Below, piece by piece: positions 39,187-46,853 of a DNA stretch of 64,000 nt. The position numbers and the translations under genes were made by a program. Each line of letters begins with the position of its first letter. Position 1 is the stretch's first letter. The DNA is from Hymenobacter psychrophilus (GTDB taxonomy: Bacteria > Bacteroidota > Bacteroidia > Cytophagales > Hymenobacteraceae). The DNA lies in contig NZ_FNOV01000002.1 in NCBI RefSeq assembly GCF_900107135.1, positions 310,001 to 374,000 on the forward strand. The letters run 5' to 3'. The notes beneath the pieces were generated by a model. The model was not told the origin of the DNA. It made no database searches and saw only the letters and a program-made list of their open reading frames with translations.

Positions 39187-39302
39187 AGAACGTCATTCCG
39201 AGCGGAGCCGAGGAATCTCGCGTGCTGACATTGTGCTAGTAATCATACGTCAGGATTACCATTGCACGCGAGATTCCTCGGCTCCGCTCGGAATGACGTT
39301 CT
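39187..39302. repeat. Perfect inverted repeat, class GGAATCTCGCGTG, in a divergent gap
   Basis: Arms 39187-39225 and 39264-39302 are perfect over 39 bases; core GGAGCC. It is wrapped in a weaker outer pair, GTTGCTGGTTGTCAG (about 39155-39169) and CTGACAACCAACAAC (39311-39325), one mismatch. The gap is 341 bases; besides this element it holds the SulP leader. Confidence 0.95.
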
Positions 39303-39347
39303 ACTAACAACTGACAACCAACAACTGCTACCCAATAACTGAATCCG

Positions 39348-39355
39348 TACCTTTG
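39348..39355 (+). promoter_or_regulatory. -7 element TACCTTTG of the SulP leader
   Basis: Exact TAnnTTTG match; no TTG 19 bases upstream. Transcription would begin near 39362, giving a leader of about 130 bases before the SulP ATG. Confidence 0.6.
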
Positions 39356-39364
39356 CGGGCGCTT

Positions 39365-39409
39365 ATGCTCTTTTTCGGTTTCCCCATCTTTCAGCTGACC
39401 CCACCCTGA
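39365..39409 (+). CDS. Possible 14-residue leader peptide
   Basis: MLFFGFPIFQLTPP then TGA. The ATG lies about ten bases after the -7 element and so almost at the predicted transcript start. It has no cysteine or methionine run that would suggest classical amino-acid attenuation. Its last codons lie in the first hairpin of the leader, so ribosomes on it would open that hairpin. Unproven. Confidence 0.35.
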   Translation: MLFFGFPIFQLTPP

Positions 39410-39471
39410 GGCCGGGTCCTTAGCTTGTCCGCCGCCGCTCCTGATTCCAGGGGCTGGCGGCTTTTCTTTGG
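39393..39471 (+). promoter_or_regulatory. Two-hairpin leader with terminator-like end before SulP
   Basis: Hairpin 1: AGCTGACCC (39393-39401) with GGGTC-ctt-AGCT (39414-39425). Hairpin 2: GCCGCCGCTCC (39431-39441) with GGGCTGGCGGC (39451-39461), 8 of 11 pairs, followed by TTTTCTTTG. The second resembles an intrinsic terminator inside the leader, so premature termination could control the transporter. No known riboswitch class is recognised. Confidence 0.45.
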
Positions 39472-39489
39472 CCTTTTTCAACCGCATTT

Positions 39490-41034
39490 ATGCAACAAGT
39501 CCTGCACTACTTCACGCAGTATAAAGTCAATTACAAGAACGAAATCCTTTCGGGCCTAACGGTAGCTTTGGCCCTGATTCCGGAGGCCGTGGCCTTTTCC
39601 ATCATTGCCGGCGTGCCCCCGCTGGTGGGCCTATACGCGGCCTTCATGATGGGCCTCGTAACTTCGGTGCTCGGCGGCCGGCCGGGCATGATTTCCGGGG
39701 CGACCGGGGCCGTGGCCGTGGTGCTGGTGGCGCTGGCCAAAACGCACGGGGTCGAGTACATCTTCGCTACCGTGATTTTGGCGGGCCTGCTACAGGTGCT
39801 GGCGGGCGTGCTGCGCCTGGGCAAGTTCATCCGGCTGGTGCCCCACTCCGTGATGTTCGGCTTCGTTAATGGCCTGGCCATCATTATCTTCCTGTCGCAG
39901 CTGGTCCAGTTCCAGGCCGTGGGGGCCGATGGGACGTTGCACTGGCTGACGGGAACTGCGCTGCTGACGATGGCGGGCCTCGTGGGCCTCACCATTGCCA
40001 TCATCGTGCTGCTGCCGCGCCTGACGAAGGTGGTGCCGGCCTCACTGACGGCCATTCTGGTGGTTTCGGCGCTGGTTATCGGCTTCGGCATCAACACCAA
40101 AACGGTGGGCGACATTGCCTCGATTCAGGGCGGCTTCCCTCCCTTCCACATCCCGAGCGTGCCGTTCACGCTGGGCACCCTGGGCCTGATTTTCCCCTAC
40201 GCCGCCATCGTGGCCGGGGTGGGTCTGATTGAGAGCCTGCTCACGCTGAACCTGATCGACGAAATCACCGAAACCCGGGGCCGCAGCAACAAGGAGTGTG
40301 TGGCCCAGGGTACGGCCAACATCCTCTCGGGCCTGTTTTCGGGCATGGGTGGCTGCGCCATGATCGGCCAGAGCCTCATCAACATCTCCTCCGGGGCCCG
40401 GGCCCGCCTTTCGGGCATAGTGGCCTCCATTATGCTGCTGGTGTTCATCATGTTCGGCGCTTCGCTGATTGAGCAGGTGCCGATGGCGGCCCTCACCGGC
40501 CTCATGATTATGGTGTCGGTGGGCACTTTCGAGTGGGCTTCGCTCAAAACGTTCGGCAAAATGCCGGTTTCCGACCTCGTGGTAATGATTCTGGTGACTT
40601 TGATTACGGTCGTGCTCCACAACCTGGCCCTGGCCGTGCTCATCGGGGTAGTTATTGCGGCGCTGGTATTCGCCTGGGAGAATGCTCGCCGCATCCGGGC
40701 CCGCAAGCACCTCGACGAGGCCGGCGTGAAGCACTACGAAATCTTCGGGCCGCTGTTCTTCGGCTCGGTGCAGGCCTTCGCGGAGAAGTTCGACGTAGCC
40801 GACGACCCTACCGAAGTCATCATCGACTTCGCCGAAAGCCGGGTGACCGATATGTCGGCCATCGAAGCCCTCAACAAGCTCACCGAGCGCTACCATCGCC
40901 TGGGTAAAACCGTGCACCTGCGCCACCTCAGCCCCGACTGCCGCCACCTGCTCCAGCGCGCCGACTCCCTCATCGACGTGAATATCCTGGAAGACCCGAC
41001 GTACCACGTCGCGGGGGCGGATTTGATGTACTAG
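39490..41034 (+). CDS. SulP (SLC26) family anion transporter with STAS domain
   Basis: 514 residues. Membrane part with about 12-14 helices (1-400), starting NEILSGLTVALALIPEAVAFSIIAGV, the SulP signature, then GMISGATGAVAVVLVALAKT and CVAQGTANILSGLFSGMGGC. The C-terminal STAS domain (about 425-514) includes VIIDFAESRVTDMSAIEAL, with the usual regulatory position at Ser/Asp. Members carry sulfate, bicarbonate or other anions with sodium or protons; the substrate here is open. A structured leader with a possible small peptide and terminator precedes it. Convergent with the radical SAM gene. Confidence 0.94.
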   Translation: MQQVLHYFTQYKVNYKNEILSGLTVALALIPEAVAFSIIAGVPPLVGLYAAFMMGLVTSVLGGRPGMISGATGAVAVVLVALAKTHGVEYIFATVILAGLLQVLAGVLRLGKFIRLVPHSVMFGFVNGLAIIIFLSQLVQFQAVGADGTLHWLTGTALLTMAGLVGLTIAIIVLLPRLTKVVPASLTAILVVSALVIGFGINTKTVGDIASIQGGFPPFHIPSVPFTLGTLGLIFPYAAIVAGVGLIESLLTLNLIDEITETRGRSNKECVAQGTANILSGLFSGMGGCAMIGQSLINISSGARARLSGIVASIMLLVFIMFGASLIEQVPMAALTGLMIMVSVGTFEWASLKTFGKMPVSDLVVMILVTLITVVLHNLALAVLIGVVIAALVFAWENARRIRARKHLDEAGVKHYEIFGPLFFGSVQAFAEKFDVADDPTEVIIDFAESRVTDMSAIEALNKLTERYHRLGKTVHLRHLSPDCRHLLQRADSLIDVNILEDPTYHVAGADLMY

Positions 41035-41051
41035 ACATTTATTGGTTGAAT

Positions 41052-41168
41052 TAGAAACCGCCTGTCATCCTGACGAAGGAAGGACCTTATAACGTTGCAG
41101 CACGTCGTTTCAACGTTCGTGCAAGCGTAATAAGGTCCTTCCTTCGTCAGGATGACAGGCGGTTTCTA
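41052..41168. repeat. Perfect inverted repeat, class GAAGGACCTTAT, between convergent genes
   Basis: Arms 41052-41090 and 41130-41168 are perfect over 39 bases. Here the variable core is GAAGGAAGGACC directly after GTCATCCTGAC, so the GAGC step is altered in both arms alike. Confidence 0.95.
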
Positions 41169-41187
41169 CGTCCTGTTTTTCACTAAT

Positions 41188-42135
41188 TTACGCCAACACC
41201 TTCGGCTCTTCTGAGGCTACCAGCGGGCCTTCGAAGTGCTGCTCAAAGAACTCGTCGCACCACTTGCATACATTCTGAAGGTCCTCGGTACGGGCCAGGG
41301 CGTGGGCTTCCGAGACGCCGATGGATTCGCCCATTTTCCAGGGCTCGCCCGCGTTGAGGCGCTGCATGATTTCCGATTTGGAGGCCCGTAGCAGCACATC
41401 GGCCACCTTTTCCTTGCGGGCGTCGCCGAGGGGGAACTTGGTGCCGGGGCAGCAGGGGTTGATTTTCCAGAGCTGGATGCTGATTTCCTGGGGCAGCTCG
41501 GTGCCGCCCAAAAAGCCCTTCGCGCCCGAGAGAATGGCGCAGAAGTTATGGCTGGGGTCCTTGAGCCAGATGTCTTTTTCCAGGGCCCGGCCGCGGGCCC
41601 AGTTGCCGCCCAGCCACATATCCTCGCTGGCGCCCCAGTAGCCCCAGCTCAGGCGGTGCTCCTCGATGGTGGTCAGGTGCTCCTTGTCGATGAGCGGGTC
41701 GTGGTCGTCACCGTTTACGCCGCGGCTTTCGAACAGGTCGGCCAGCGTCATCAGCCGGGCCCCAGCAGCCTTGTGGTAGCGGTCGATGCTGGCAATATCG
41801 AAGCGGGTAACGCCCTTTTCGATGAGCAGATCCAGGATTTTCTCGGTGAGCAAGTCGCCGTTGGTTTGCAGCATAATCTGGGTGCGGCCCTGGTACTTGC
41901 GCTGCAAGGCCTCCAGAATGGAGTAGAGCTTGACCTTATCGGCCAGCGGCTCGCCGCCCGACAGAATCAGGCGGTCCACCCGCTCGGGCAGGTTGTCAAT
42001 AATTCGGAAGCAATCCTGGACACTGATGCGTGTGCCCTGGGGCCCGGAGCTGTTGTAGCAATGGTCGCACTTGTCGTTGCAGACCTGGGTAAATACCCAG
42101 TAAATGGATTCGCAGTGCGTGAAATCGGTCTTCAT
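41188..42135 (-). CDS. Radical SAM protein of unknown substrate
   Basis: 315 residues. The 4Fe-4S/SAM motif is CNDKCDHC (Cys19, 23 and 26), with GGEP (LILSGGEPLADKV) near 60, so it should cleave S-adenosylmethionine to a 5'-deoxyadenosyl radical. The C-terminal half has five more cysteines (NFCAIL, NPCCPGT, VCKWC near 296-299), which may hold an auxiliary iron-sulfur cluster in a SPASM-like or twitch-like way. It does not read as ArsS, MoaA or PqqE. It ends the minus-strand block of receptor, ABC transporter and paralogous pair, so I infer it acts on the imported compound or a product of it. An inverted repeat separates it from the ATPase gene. Confidence 0.88.
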   Translation of the reverse strand: MKTDFTHCESIYWVFTQVCNDKCDHCYNSSGPQGTRISVQDCFRIIDNLPERVDRLILSGGEPLADKVKLYSILEALQRKYQGRTQIMLQTNGDLLTEKILDLLIEKGVTRFDIASIDRYHKAAGARLMTLADLFESRGVNGDDHDPLIDKEHLTTIEEHRLSWGYWGASEDMWLGGNWARGRALEKDIWLKDPSHNFCAILSGAKGFLGGTELPQEISIQLWKINPCCPGTKFPLGDARKEKVADVLLRASKSEIMQRLNAGEPWKMGESIGVSEAHALARTEDLQNVCKWCDEFFEQHFEGPLVASEEPKVLA

Positions 42136-42185
42136 TCGGTGATTTTAGGGGATGCGGGTTGCTGTCTAAAACTTAGAAGCTATAG

Positions 42186-42316
42186 CTAGTTCCCCTCCTT
42201 GGAAAGGAGGGGTTAGGGGTGGTTGATGATGGAAGAACAGCTGCTAGGTCGCCCTTAATAACCGTTCTGCTAGCTTCCACCACCCCTAACCCCTCCTTTC
42301 CAAGGAGGGGAACTAG
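42186..42316. repeat. Perfect inverted repeat CTAGTTCCCCTCCTTGG...
   Basis: Arms 42186-42223 and 42279-42316 are perfect over 38 bases. Each arm contains the inner CCCCTCCTTGGAAAGGAGGGG palindrome and GTTAGGGGTGGT. A similar element is at 48103-48234. Confidence 0.95.
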
Positions 42317-42365
42317 ATTCTAACTCTAGTCAGTGCGCAACTTGAGTTAACGGTCATTCTATTGT

Positions 42366-43109
42366 TCATTCGGCAACCGATAGGTTAGCCGTGCGCTGGA
42401 TATTCTCCCAGAAAGACAGCTCGGCGGCAATATTGGTGCGCGGGTCCTGGATAAACTCGGCCACCGTGGCGAAGCTGGTGAGCACGCCCCGCTCCAGGTA
42501 GCCGAGGCGGGAGCCCACGGTGAGGGCCTCGCGGCTGTCGTGGGTGACGAAGATGGAGGTGATGCCGTGCTGGCGGCTGACACAGCCGAAGAGCTCCTGC
42601 ATGGCGGCGCGGGTCTGGGCGTCGAGGTTGCCGAAGGGCTCGTCGAGGAGCAGCAGGCGCGGCCGGATGATGAGCGCCCGCCCGAACGACACCCGTTGCC
42701 GCTGCCCGCCCGAGAGCTGGTGGGGTGCCTTCTGGGCATGCTCGCTCAGCTCCAGCTCGGCCAGCAACTCCGTTACCTGCCGCTTGATTTCCGCCTCCTT
42801 CACCTTGCGAATCCGCAGCCCGAAGGCCACGTTCTCGAACACCGTGAGGTGCGGGAACAGCAGCGGCTCCTGGTACAGGTACACCATCTGCCGCTCGTTG
42901 GGCGGCACGGGCAACAAATCCTGGCCGTGGAGCGTGAGCGTGCCGGTATCGGGCGTTTCGAGGCCGGCCAGGATCTTGAGCAGGGTGGTTTTGCCGCAGC
43001 CGGAGCGCCCGAGCACCGCCAGTACCTCGCCCTCGGCCAGCCGCAGCGAAATGTCGCGCAGCACGGGTTGGTCGTGGAAGTGTTTGGAGAGGTGGGAAAC
43101 GGTGAGCAT
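42366..43109 (-). CDS. ABC transporter ATP-binding protein (YnjD-like)
   Basis: 247 residues. Walker A GRSGCGKTT near 34, Q-loop YLYQEPLLFPHLTVFENV near 78, signature LSGGQRQRVSFGRAL near 133, Walker B LLLLDEPFGNLD near 152 and H-loop VTHDSREAL. It belongs to the importer ATPases of the spermidine/thiamine/iron group. It should power the two permeases at 44836-46623; the binding protein at 46854 is of the YnjB type, so the best name is a YnjBCD-like importer. It is unusual that two unrelated genes separate it from the permeases. Confidence 0.93.
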   Translation of the reverse strand: MLTVSHLSKHFHDQPVLRDISLRLAEGEVLAVLGRSGCGKTTLLKILAGLETPDTGTLTLHGQDLLPVPPNERQMVYLYQEPLLFPHLTVFENVAFGLRIRKVKEAEIKRQVTELLAELELSEHAQKAPHQLSGGQRQRVSFGRALIIRPRLLLLDEPFGNLDAQTRAAMQELFGCVSRQHGITSIFVTHDSREALTVGSRLGYLERGVLTSFATVAEFIQDPRTNIAAELSFWENIQRTANLSVAE

Positions 43110-43143
43110 GGGGTGGGTTTGAGGGTTTGGGGGGGGCGGGGGG
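43110..43143 (+). other. G-run array touching the ATPase start codon
   Basis: Plus-strand runs GGGG-T-GGG-TTTGA-GGG-TTT-GGGGGGGG-C-GGGGGG begin at the base next to the ATG of the minus-strand ATPase gene. Four or more G-tracts with short spacers could form a quadruplex in the template strand. Confidence 0.5.
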
Positions 43144-43199
43144 ACTGAGTTGATGGGGGACTGGAGGCTGAGGGATTAGGTTGGCAGAGGTTTAGGGAC

Positions 43200-43286
43200 C
43201 TGTCATCCTGAGCTTGCGAAGGACCTTATCATGTTTGAACGAATCGTTATGACGTGGCAAGGTCCTTCGCAAGCTCAGGATGACAG
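43200..43286. repeat. Perfect inverted repeat CTGTCATCCTGAGCTTGCGAAGG...
   Basis: Arms 43200-43227 and 43259-43286 are perfect over 28 bases; core TTGC. The arms are identical to those at 60583-60677, 17 kb away, while the loops differ. Confidence 0.95.
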
Positions 43287-43330
43287 AACCGCAACCCAGT
43301 TCCTCAGCCCCCGAGTCCCTCACAAACTCA

Positions 43331-43984
43331 TTACACCACCGCCCCTACCCCGTACGCAGCCGCGTCAATCGTCATGCGGGCGGCGCTGGGCTGTTCGCCG
43401 CTGAGCCAGTACGTGAGGCGGTCGACGTAGTTATCGAGGTGGGTGATTTGCTGGACGCCGTGCTCCACCAGCGGGTCGAGGGTGGTGGCCAGCAGGGTGC
43501 CGCCGTAGGCGTGGGTCTGCCAGGTGATAACGTCGCCGGTGGCGTTGGTCTGGATGATTTCGGCCGATTCGGGGACGCGGGTGTACACGCCGTGGGTGTG
43601 CCAGCAGGCCTGGCGGGGAGTGAGGCCCTGGTAAACGGGGTGGTCGTAGTTGGTTTCCGAAACCGGCGGGTTCGTGGGGTCGTCTACCCACCAGTAGTTG
43701 TTCACGGGGCGGTCTTCCCACTGGGCATCGAGCCAAGCGGTGGAGGAGTCGCCCTCCAGAAACACCTTCTTGCCGGCCTTCAGGAAGTCGTAGATAATGG
43801 CCTGCTTCTCGGTCAGCACCTGCTGGTTCGACTGGAACGGGATGGCCAGCGCGTCGAGGTGCTGCACGGCTTCGGCCGTGAGCTCGTGCACGTAGAGCAG
43901 CTCGTACAAGTCGCGGTACTTGGGGGCCGTAGCCAGGGCGTAGTGCGACCACACGCCGTTGAAAATCAAGCCAATCTTAGCCAT
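43331..43984 (-). CDS. Unknown protein B of a paralogous pair (GATase-like fold suspected)
   Basis: 217 residues, no signal peptide or membrane helix. Alternating strands and helices (KIGLIFNGVWSHYAL, LAIPFQSNQ, FLKAGKKVFLEGDSSTAW, GLTPRQACWHTHGVYTRVP, YGGTLLATTLDPLVEH) suggest a flavodoxin-like class I glutamine amidotransferase or ThuA-type fold. There is no Cys at the place of the usual nucleophile (LEGDSS), so amidotransferase activity is doubtful. It is paralogous to the gene at 43977-44597: FLKAGKKVFLEGDSSTAW against FLAAGKALMCCDGFFTAW. Its ATG overlaps the 3' end of that gene by eight bases, so the two are translated together, perhaps as a complex. Confidence 0.75.
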   Translation of the reverse strand: MAKIGLIFNGVWSHYALATAPKYRDLYELLYVHELTAEAVQHLDALAIPFQSNQQVLTEKQAIIYDFLKAGKKVFLEGDSSTAWLDAQWEDRPVNNYWWVDDPTNPPVSETNYDHPVYQGLTPRQACWHTHGVYTRVPESAEIIQTNATGDVITWQTHAYGGTLLATTLDPLVEHGVQQITHLDNYVDRLTYWLSGEQPSAARMTIDAAAYGVGAVV

Positions 43985-44597
43985 GAGCGGGAACGGTTTC
44001 TGAGGAAAGCAGACGAAGAAAATTGCGATACATCACCACCAGCGCGGTTTCCGATTTACCGGCGTAGGTTACATCGGCCAGCGGGCCGCTGGCTGTGAGC
44101 AGCATACGGCCCGGGGTGCTCACCTCATCGAGCACCACAATCGGGCGCTGCCAGGTGTCGGCCAGCAGCACCTCGGCCCCGGGGGCGGCCTGAATGTAGC
44201 CGCAGGACCACCAGCCGCTCATGCCGTGGGAGAAGTTGAGCTCGTCGAGGTCCAGGTTTTCGAGCAGGCCGTGGGCGTCGGGGCCGGGGGTGTAGCGCAG
44301 GTCCAGGGTGCGGCGGGAGTTATCCATTACCCACTGGTTGCCGGGGACCCAGGCCGTGAAAAACCCGTCGCAGCACATCAGGGCCTTGCCGGCAGCGAGG
44401 AAGGCGCGCACCTGCTCCTTTATTTTGAGCATTGCCACGTGGTCGGAGCCGTTGGGCACTACCAGCAGGTCATAGGGCGTGAGGTCGGGGGCAAAGTCGC
44501 GGGTAACGGGGCAGATGGTGTACTGCACCAGCTCATTGGAAACGTAGTACTTCTCCAGCCCCTGGAGGCCGTTGGAAATCAGCAGGGCTTGTAGCAT
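43977..44597 (-). CDS. Unknown protein A of a paralogous pair (GATase-like fold suspected)
   Basis: 206 residues, soluble. Phrases LQALLISNGLQGLEKYYV, YDLLVVPNGSDHVAMLKI, FLAAGKALMCCDGFFTAW, LNFSHGMSGWWSCGYI and STPGRMLLTASGPLADVTY follow the order of strands in DJ-1/ThuA-like proteins. Here a CysCys pair (MCCDG) sits at the elbow position that is LEGD in the partner, so this member might keep a catalytic thiol. Immediately followed by partner B (8-base overlap). It lies between the permease and ATPase genes of the importer, which suggests a role tied to the imported compound. Family not recognised with confidence. Confidence 0.75.
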   Translation of the reverse strand: MLQALLISNGLQGLEKYYVSNELVQYTICPVTRDFAPDLTPYDLLVVPNGSDHVAMLKIKEQVRAFLAAGKALMCCDGFFTAWVPGNQWVMDNSRRTLDLRYTPGPDAHGLLENLDLDELNFSHGMSGWWSCGYIQAAPGAEVLLADTWQRPIVVLDEVSTPGRMLLTASGPLADVTYAGKSETALVVMYRNFLRLLSSETVPAHG

Positions 44598-44637
44598 GTT
44601 GGTGGGTAGTGGTTCCTAGTTGTCAGTGCGTGCGTTT

Positions 44638-44702
44638 CGTTCTGCCGTTTCGCCTCACCCCCCGGCCCCCTCTCCGAAAAAGGAGAGGGGGAGCCAGACG
44701 AC
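44638..44702. repeat. Single arm of the CGCCTCACCCCCCGGCC element
   Basis: About 65 bases nearly identical to the left arm at 46629-46696, including the inner CCCCTCTCCGAAAAAGGAGAGGGG hairpin, but without the right arm. The 238-base gap (44598-44835) has no gene; its ends carry a short inverted pair, AGTTGTCAG/CTGACAACT. Confidence 0.85.
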
Positions 44703-44835
44703 TACGGTTACTGGAGACTGACTTGGTAACAGGTTGTAATGCACAGACGATTATATTGTGAGTGCCTAGCTATTAGCGTTGAGTGGTTGGTTAGTGATTG
44801 AGCGAGCAGGTGGCCGAACTGACAACTGTTTAAAG

Positions 44836-45597
44836 CTACGGCTTTCGCAGCAGGGCAGATTTATTGGCCAGTAACAGCAGCGCCGGTGGCAGCAGCAGCA
44901 GCAGCGAAGCCACGGCGGCCAGCGGGCCGTTGGCCTCGCCCACGTAGGTGAACACCTGCACCGTTAGGGTGCGGACCTTGCCCACGCTCAGCACGTTGGT
45001 CAGGCCGAAGTCAAACCAGCCCAGCAGGAAGGTCTGGACCAGGGTGGTGCGCAGCAGCGGGGCGGCCAGGGGCAGCAGCACCCGGCGCAGGGCCTGGCGG
45101 GGCGTGCAGCCAAGGGTGCGGGCCAGCTGCTCGTACTCGGTGGCGCGCTGGGTCCAGAAGCTGCTCAGCAGCAGCGTGGCGAAGGGCAGCGCCACCACCA
45201 GCAGCCCCAGCAGCACCCCACCCACCGAGCCCGAGAGGTGCATCCGGATGATGAACGGCTGAATAAGTACGGCCAACAGCACCGGCGGCAGCGCGTAGGG
45301 CAGGTAGCTCAGGGCCGTCCAGCGGCCCGGCCGGCGGCTGCGGGCCACGGCCCGCGCCACCACGAAGCCCCCGGCCGTGGCCAGCACCGCCACGGCCCCG
45401 GCCAGCAGCAGACTCTGGCCCAGGCCAGTCAGCAAATCGTTATCCGCCGCCACCAGCCCCCGCAAGGGCTCCAGCGAGTAGGCGGGCGGCAGCGCGTCCG
45501 GAAAGCGCCACCCCTCTCCCACCGCCAGCAACCCCAGCAGCCCAAACGGCAGGGCGAAGAGAATCAGTAGGAAGAAGATGAGGAGTCTGGAGCGCAT
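44836..45597 (-). CDS. ABC transporter permease 2 (YnjC C-terminal half-like)
   Basis: 253 residues with six helices. The EAA loop, which contacts the ATPase, reads EYEQLARTLGCTPRQALRRVLLPLAAP near 160-185. YnjC of E. coli is a double-length permease; here its two halves are separate genes, this one and 45778-46623. Together with the ATPase and binding protein it would form an inner-membrane importer. It lies downstream of the first permease with an AT-rich inverted repeat between them. Confidence 0.9.
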   Translation of the reverse strand: MRSRLLIFFLLILFALPFGLLGLLAVGEGWRFPDALPPAYSLEPLRGLVAADNDLLTGLGQSLLLAGAVAVLATAGGFVVARAVARSRRPGRWTALSYLPYALPPVLLAVLIQPFIIRMHLSGSVGGVLLGLLVVALPFATLLLSSFWTQRATEYEQLARTLGCTPRQALRRVLLPLAAPLLRTTLVQTFLLGWFDFGLTNVLSVGKVRTLTVQVFTYVGEANGPLAAVASLLLLLPPALLLLANKSALLRKP

Positions 45598-45602
45598 TTT
45601 TT

Positions 45603-45799
45603 GAATTAAAAATTAAAAGTAAAAAGTTAAAAATGGCTGTTCTTTTTACTTCCTGACTTCAAATTTGAAGGAGCGAAGACGAGGTTAGGTCAGGCGAAGC
45701 TGTTTAGAAAGTCAGCTCCGGCAATGCAATTCGATACAGCGGTTTCGTAAACGGTGGACCTGGATAATTTTTCACTTTTAATTTTTCACTTTTAATTTC
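45603..45799. repeat. AT-rich inverted repeat overlapping the end of permease 1
   Basis: GAATTAAAAATTAAAAGTAAAAAGTTAAAAAT (45603-45634, shown in part) pairs imperfectly with the region 45767-45799, which is a direct repeat of TTTTTCACTTTTAA. The inside holds GAAGCTGTTTAGAAAGTCA (about 45695-45713), a word also found at 15284. Confidence 0.75.
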
Positions 45800-46623
45800 A
45801 AAACCCGCAGCAGCACCAGAATCAAACCCAGCAGGCCCGCGGCCACCAGGAAACCGGCCAGGTAGGCGGCGGGCAGCTCGCGCAGGTCGAAGCGCTGGAG
45901 CTTGGTGGCGATGAACACGCTCAACATCTGGGGGTACGGGCGGCCCAGCAGCAGCGGGATGTCGTAGGCCCCGAGGGTGGCAATGAAGCTGAGCAGCACC
46001 GTGGGCGCGGCCCGGCGCAGCAGCACCGGCGCGGCCACCCGCCGCCGGAACTGCCCCGCGCTGGCCCCGAGCGTACTCGTGAGCTGGCCCAGCTCCGCCA
46101 GCCGGCTTTCCTGGTATATGGCCTGGAACAGTAGCGTCAGGAACGGAAACGTGAGCAGCACGTGGGCCCCGATGATGCCCAGCCCGGTCGCATCCTGCAC
46201 CAGCTCTGGAAACGCCTCAATGCTGCCGGTGAGGCCCAGCTGAGAGCTGAGGCGCGAGAGCCAGCCGGCCCGGCTCAGCAGCTGGAACAGGTAGAAAGCC
46301 ATGACCAGCGCGGGCATCACCAGCGGCACATAGAGCAGCCCCGGCAACGGCCCGCGCCGCAGCGTGGGCTGGGCCCGCAGCACCAGCAGTAGCGCCAGCC
46401 CCACCGAAACTCCCACCGAAGCCACCGCAATCCACAGGCTGTAAGCCGCCGCGTAGAGCAGCCCCGTATCGTGGGCCAGGGCCTGCCAGTAGCGCCCCGT
46501 GAAGCCCTCGGCCAGCGGCCCCACCACGCCCACGCTGCCCAGCAGCGCATACCCCAGCCCCGCCAGCGGCAGACCGATGACGAGCAGGGCGTAGAGCGGG
46601 AGAATGGGTTTGAGGGGTTTCAT
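45778..46623 (-). CDS. ABC transporter permease 1 (YnjC N-terminal half-like)
   Basis: 281 residues with six helices (ILPLYALLVIGLPLAGLGYAL first). The ATPase-contact loop is ELGQLTSTLGASAGQFRRRVAAPVL near 185-205. It pairs with permease 2. The last codons are lysine-rich and lie in an AT-rich inverted repeat. The gene follows the binding-protein gene across a C/G-rich inverted repeat. Confidence 0.9.
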   Translation of the reverse strand: MKPLKPILPLYALLVIGLPLAGLGYALLGSVGVVGPLAEGFTGRYWQALAHDTGLLYAAAYSLWIAVASVGVSVGLALLLVLRAQPTLRRGPLPGLLYVPLVMPALVMAFYLFQLLSRAGWLSRLSSQLGLTGSIEAFPELVQDATGLGIIGAHVLLTFPFLTLLFQAIYQESRLAELGQLTSTLGASAGQFRRRVAAPVLLRRAAPTVLLSFIATLGAYDIPLLLGRPYPQMLSVFIATKLQRFDLRELPAAYLAGFLVAAGLLGLILVLLRVLKLKVKN

Positions 46624-46628
46624 AATAC

Positions 46629-46826
46629 GTCGTTCTGGCGTCGCGCCTCACCCCCCGGCCCCCTCTCCGAAAAAGGAGAGGGGGTGCCAGACGATTTGAG
46701 TCGATGGCCGCTGCAACAGGATGGACATAACGGCCGGTTTTTCGCTAACCGAAACCATCTATTTCGTCAGGCTCCCCCTCTCCCCCTGGAGAGGGGGCCG
46801 GGGGGTGAGGCGCGACGGAAGAACGA
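46629..46826. repeat. Inverted repeat of the CGCCTCACCCCCCGGCC class
   Basis: Arms 46629-46668 and 46788-46826 pair except at three positions. Both arms contain their own CCCCTCTCC/GGAGAGGGG hairpin. The 44638 solo arm is the same sequence. Confidence 0.9.
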
Positions 46827-46853
46827 CACACCCGAGTTGCTTCACACAAATAC

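Noticed and set aside
39390..39475. A SAM or sulfate-type riboswitch ahead of SulP
   Set aside because: The two hairpins do not form any riboswitch core that I recognise; reported only as a candidate leader control.
41188..42135. The radical SAM gene as ArsS, which would complete an arsenosugar set
   Set aside because: The N-terminus, cysteine spacing in the C-terminal half and neighbours do not match ArsS (TIGR04167).
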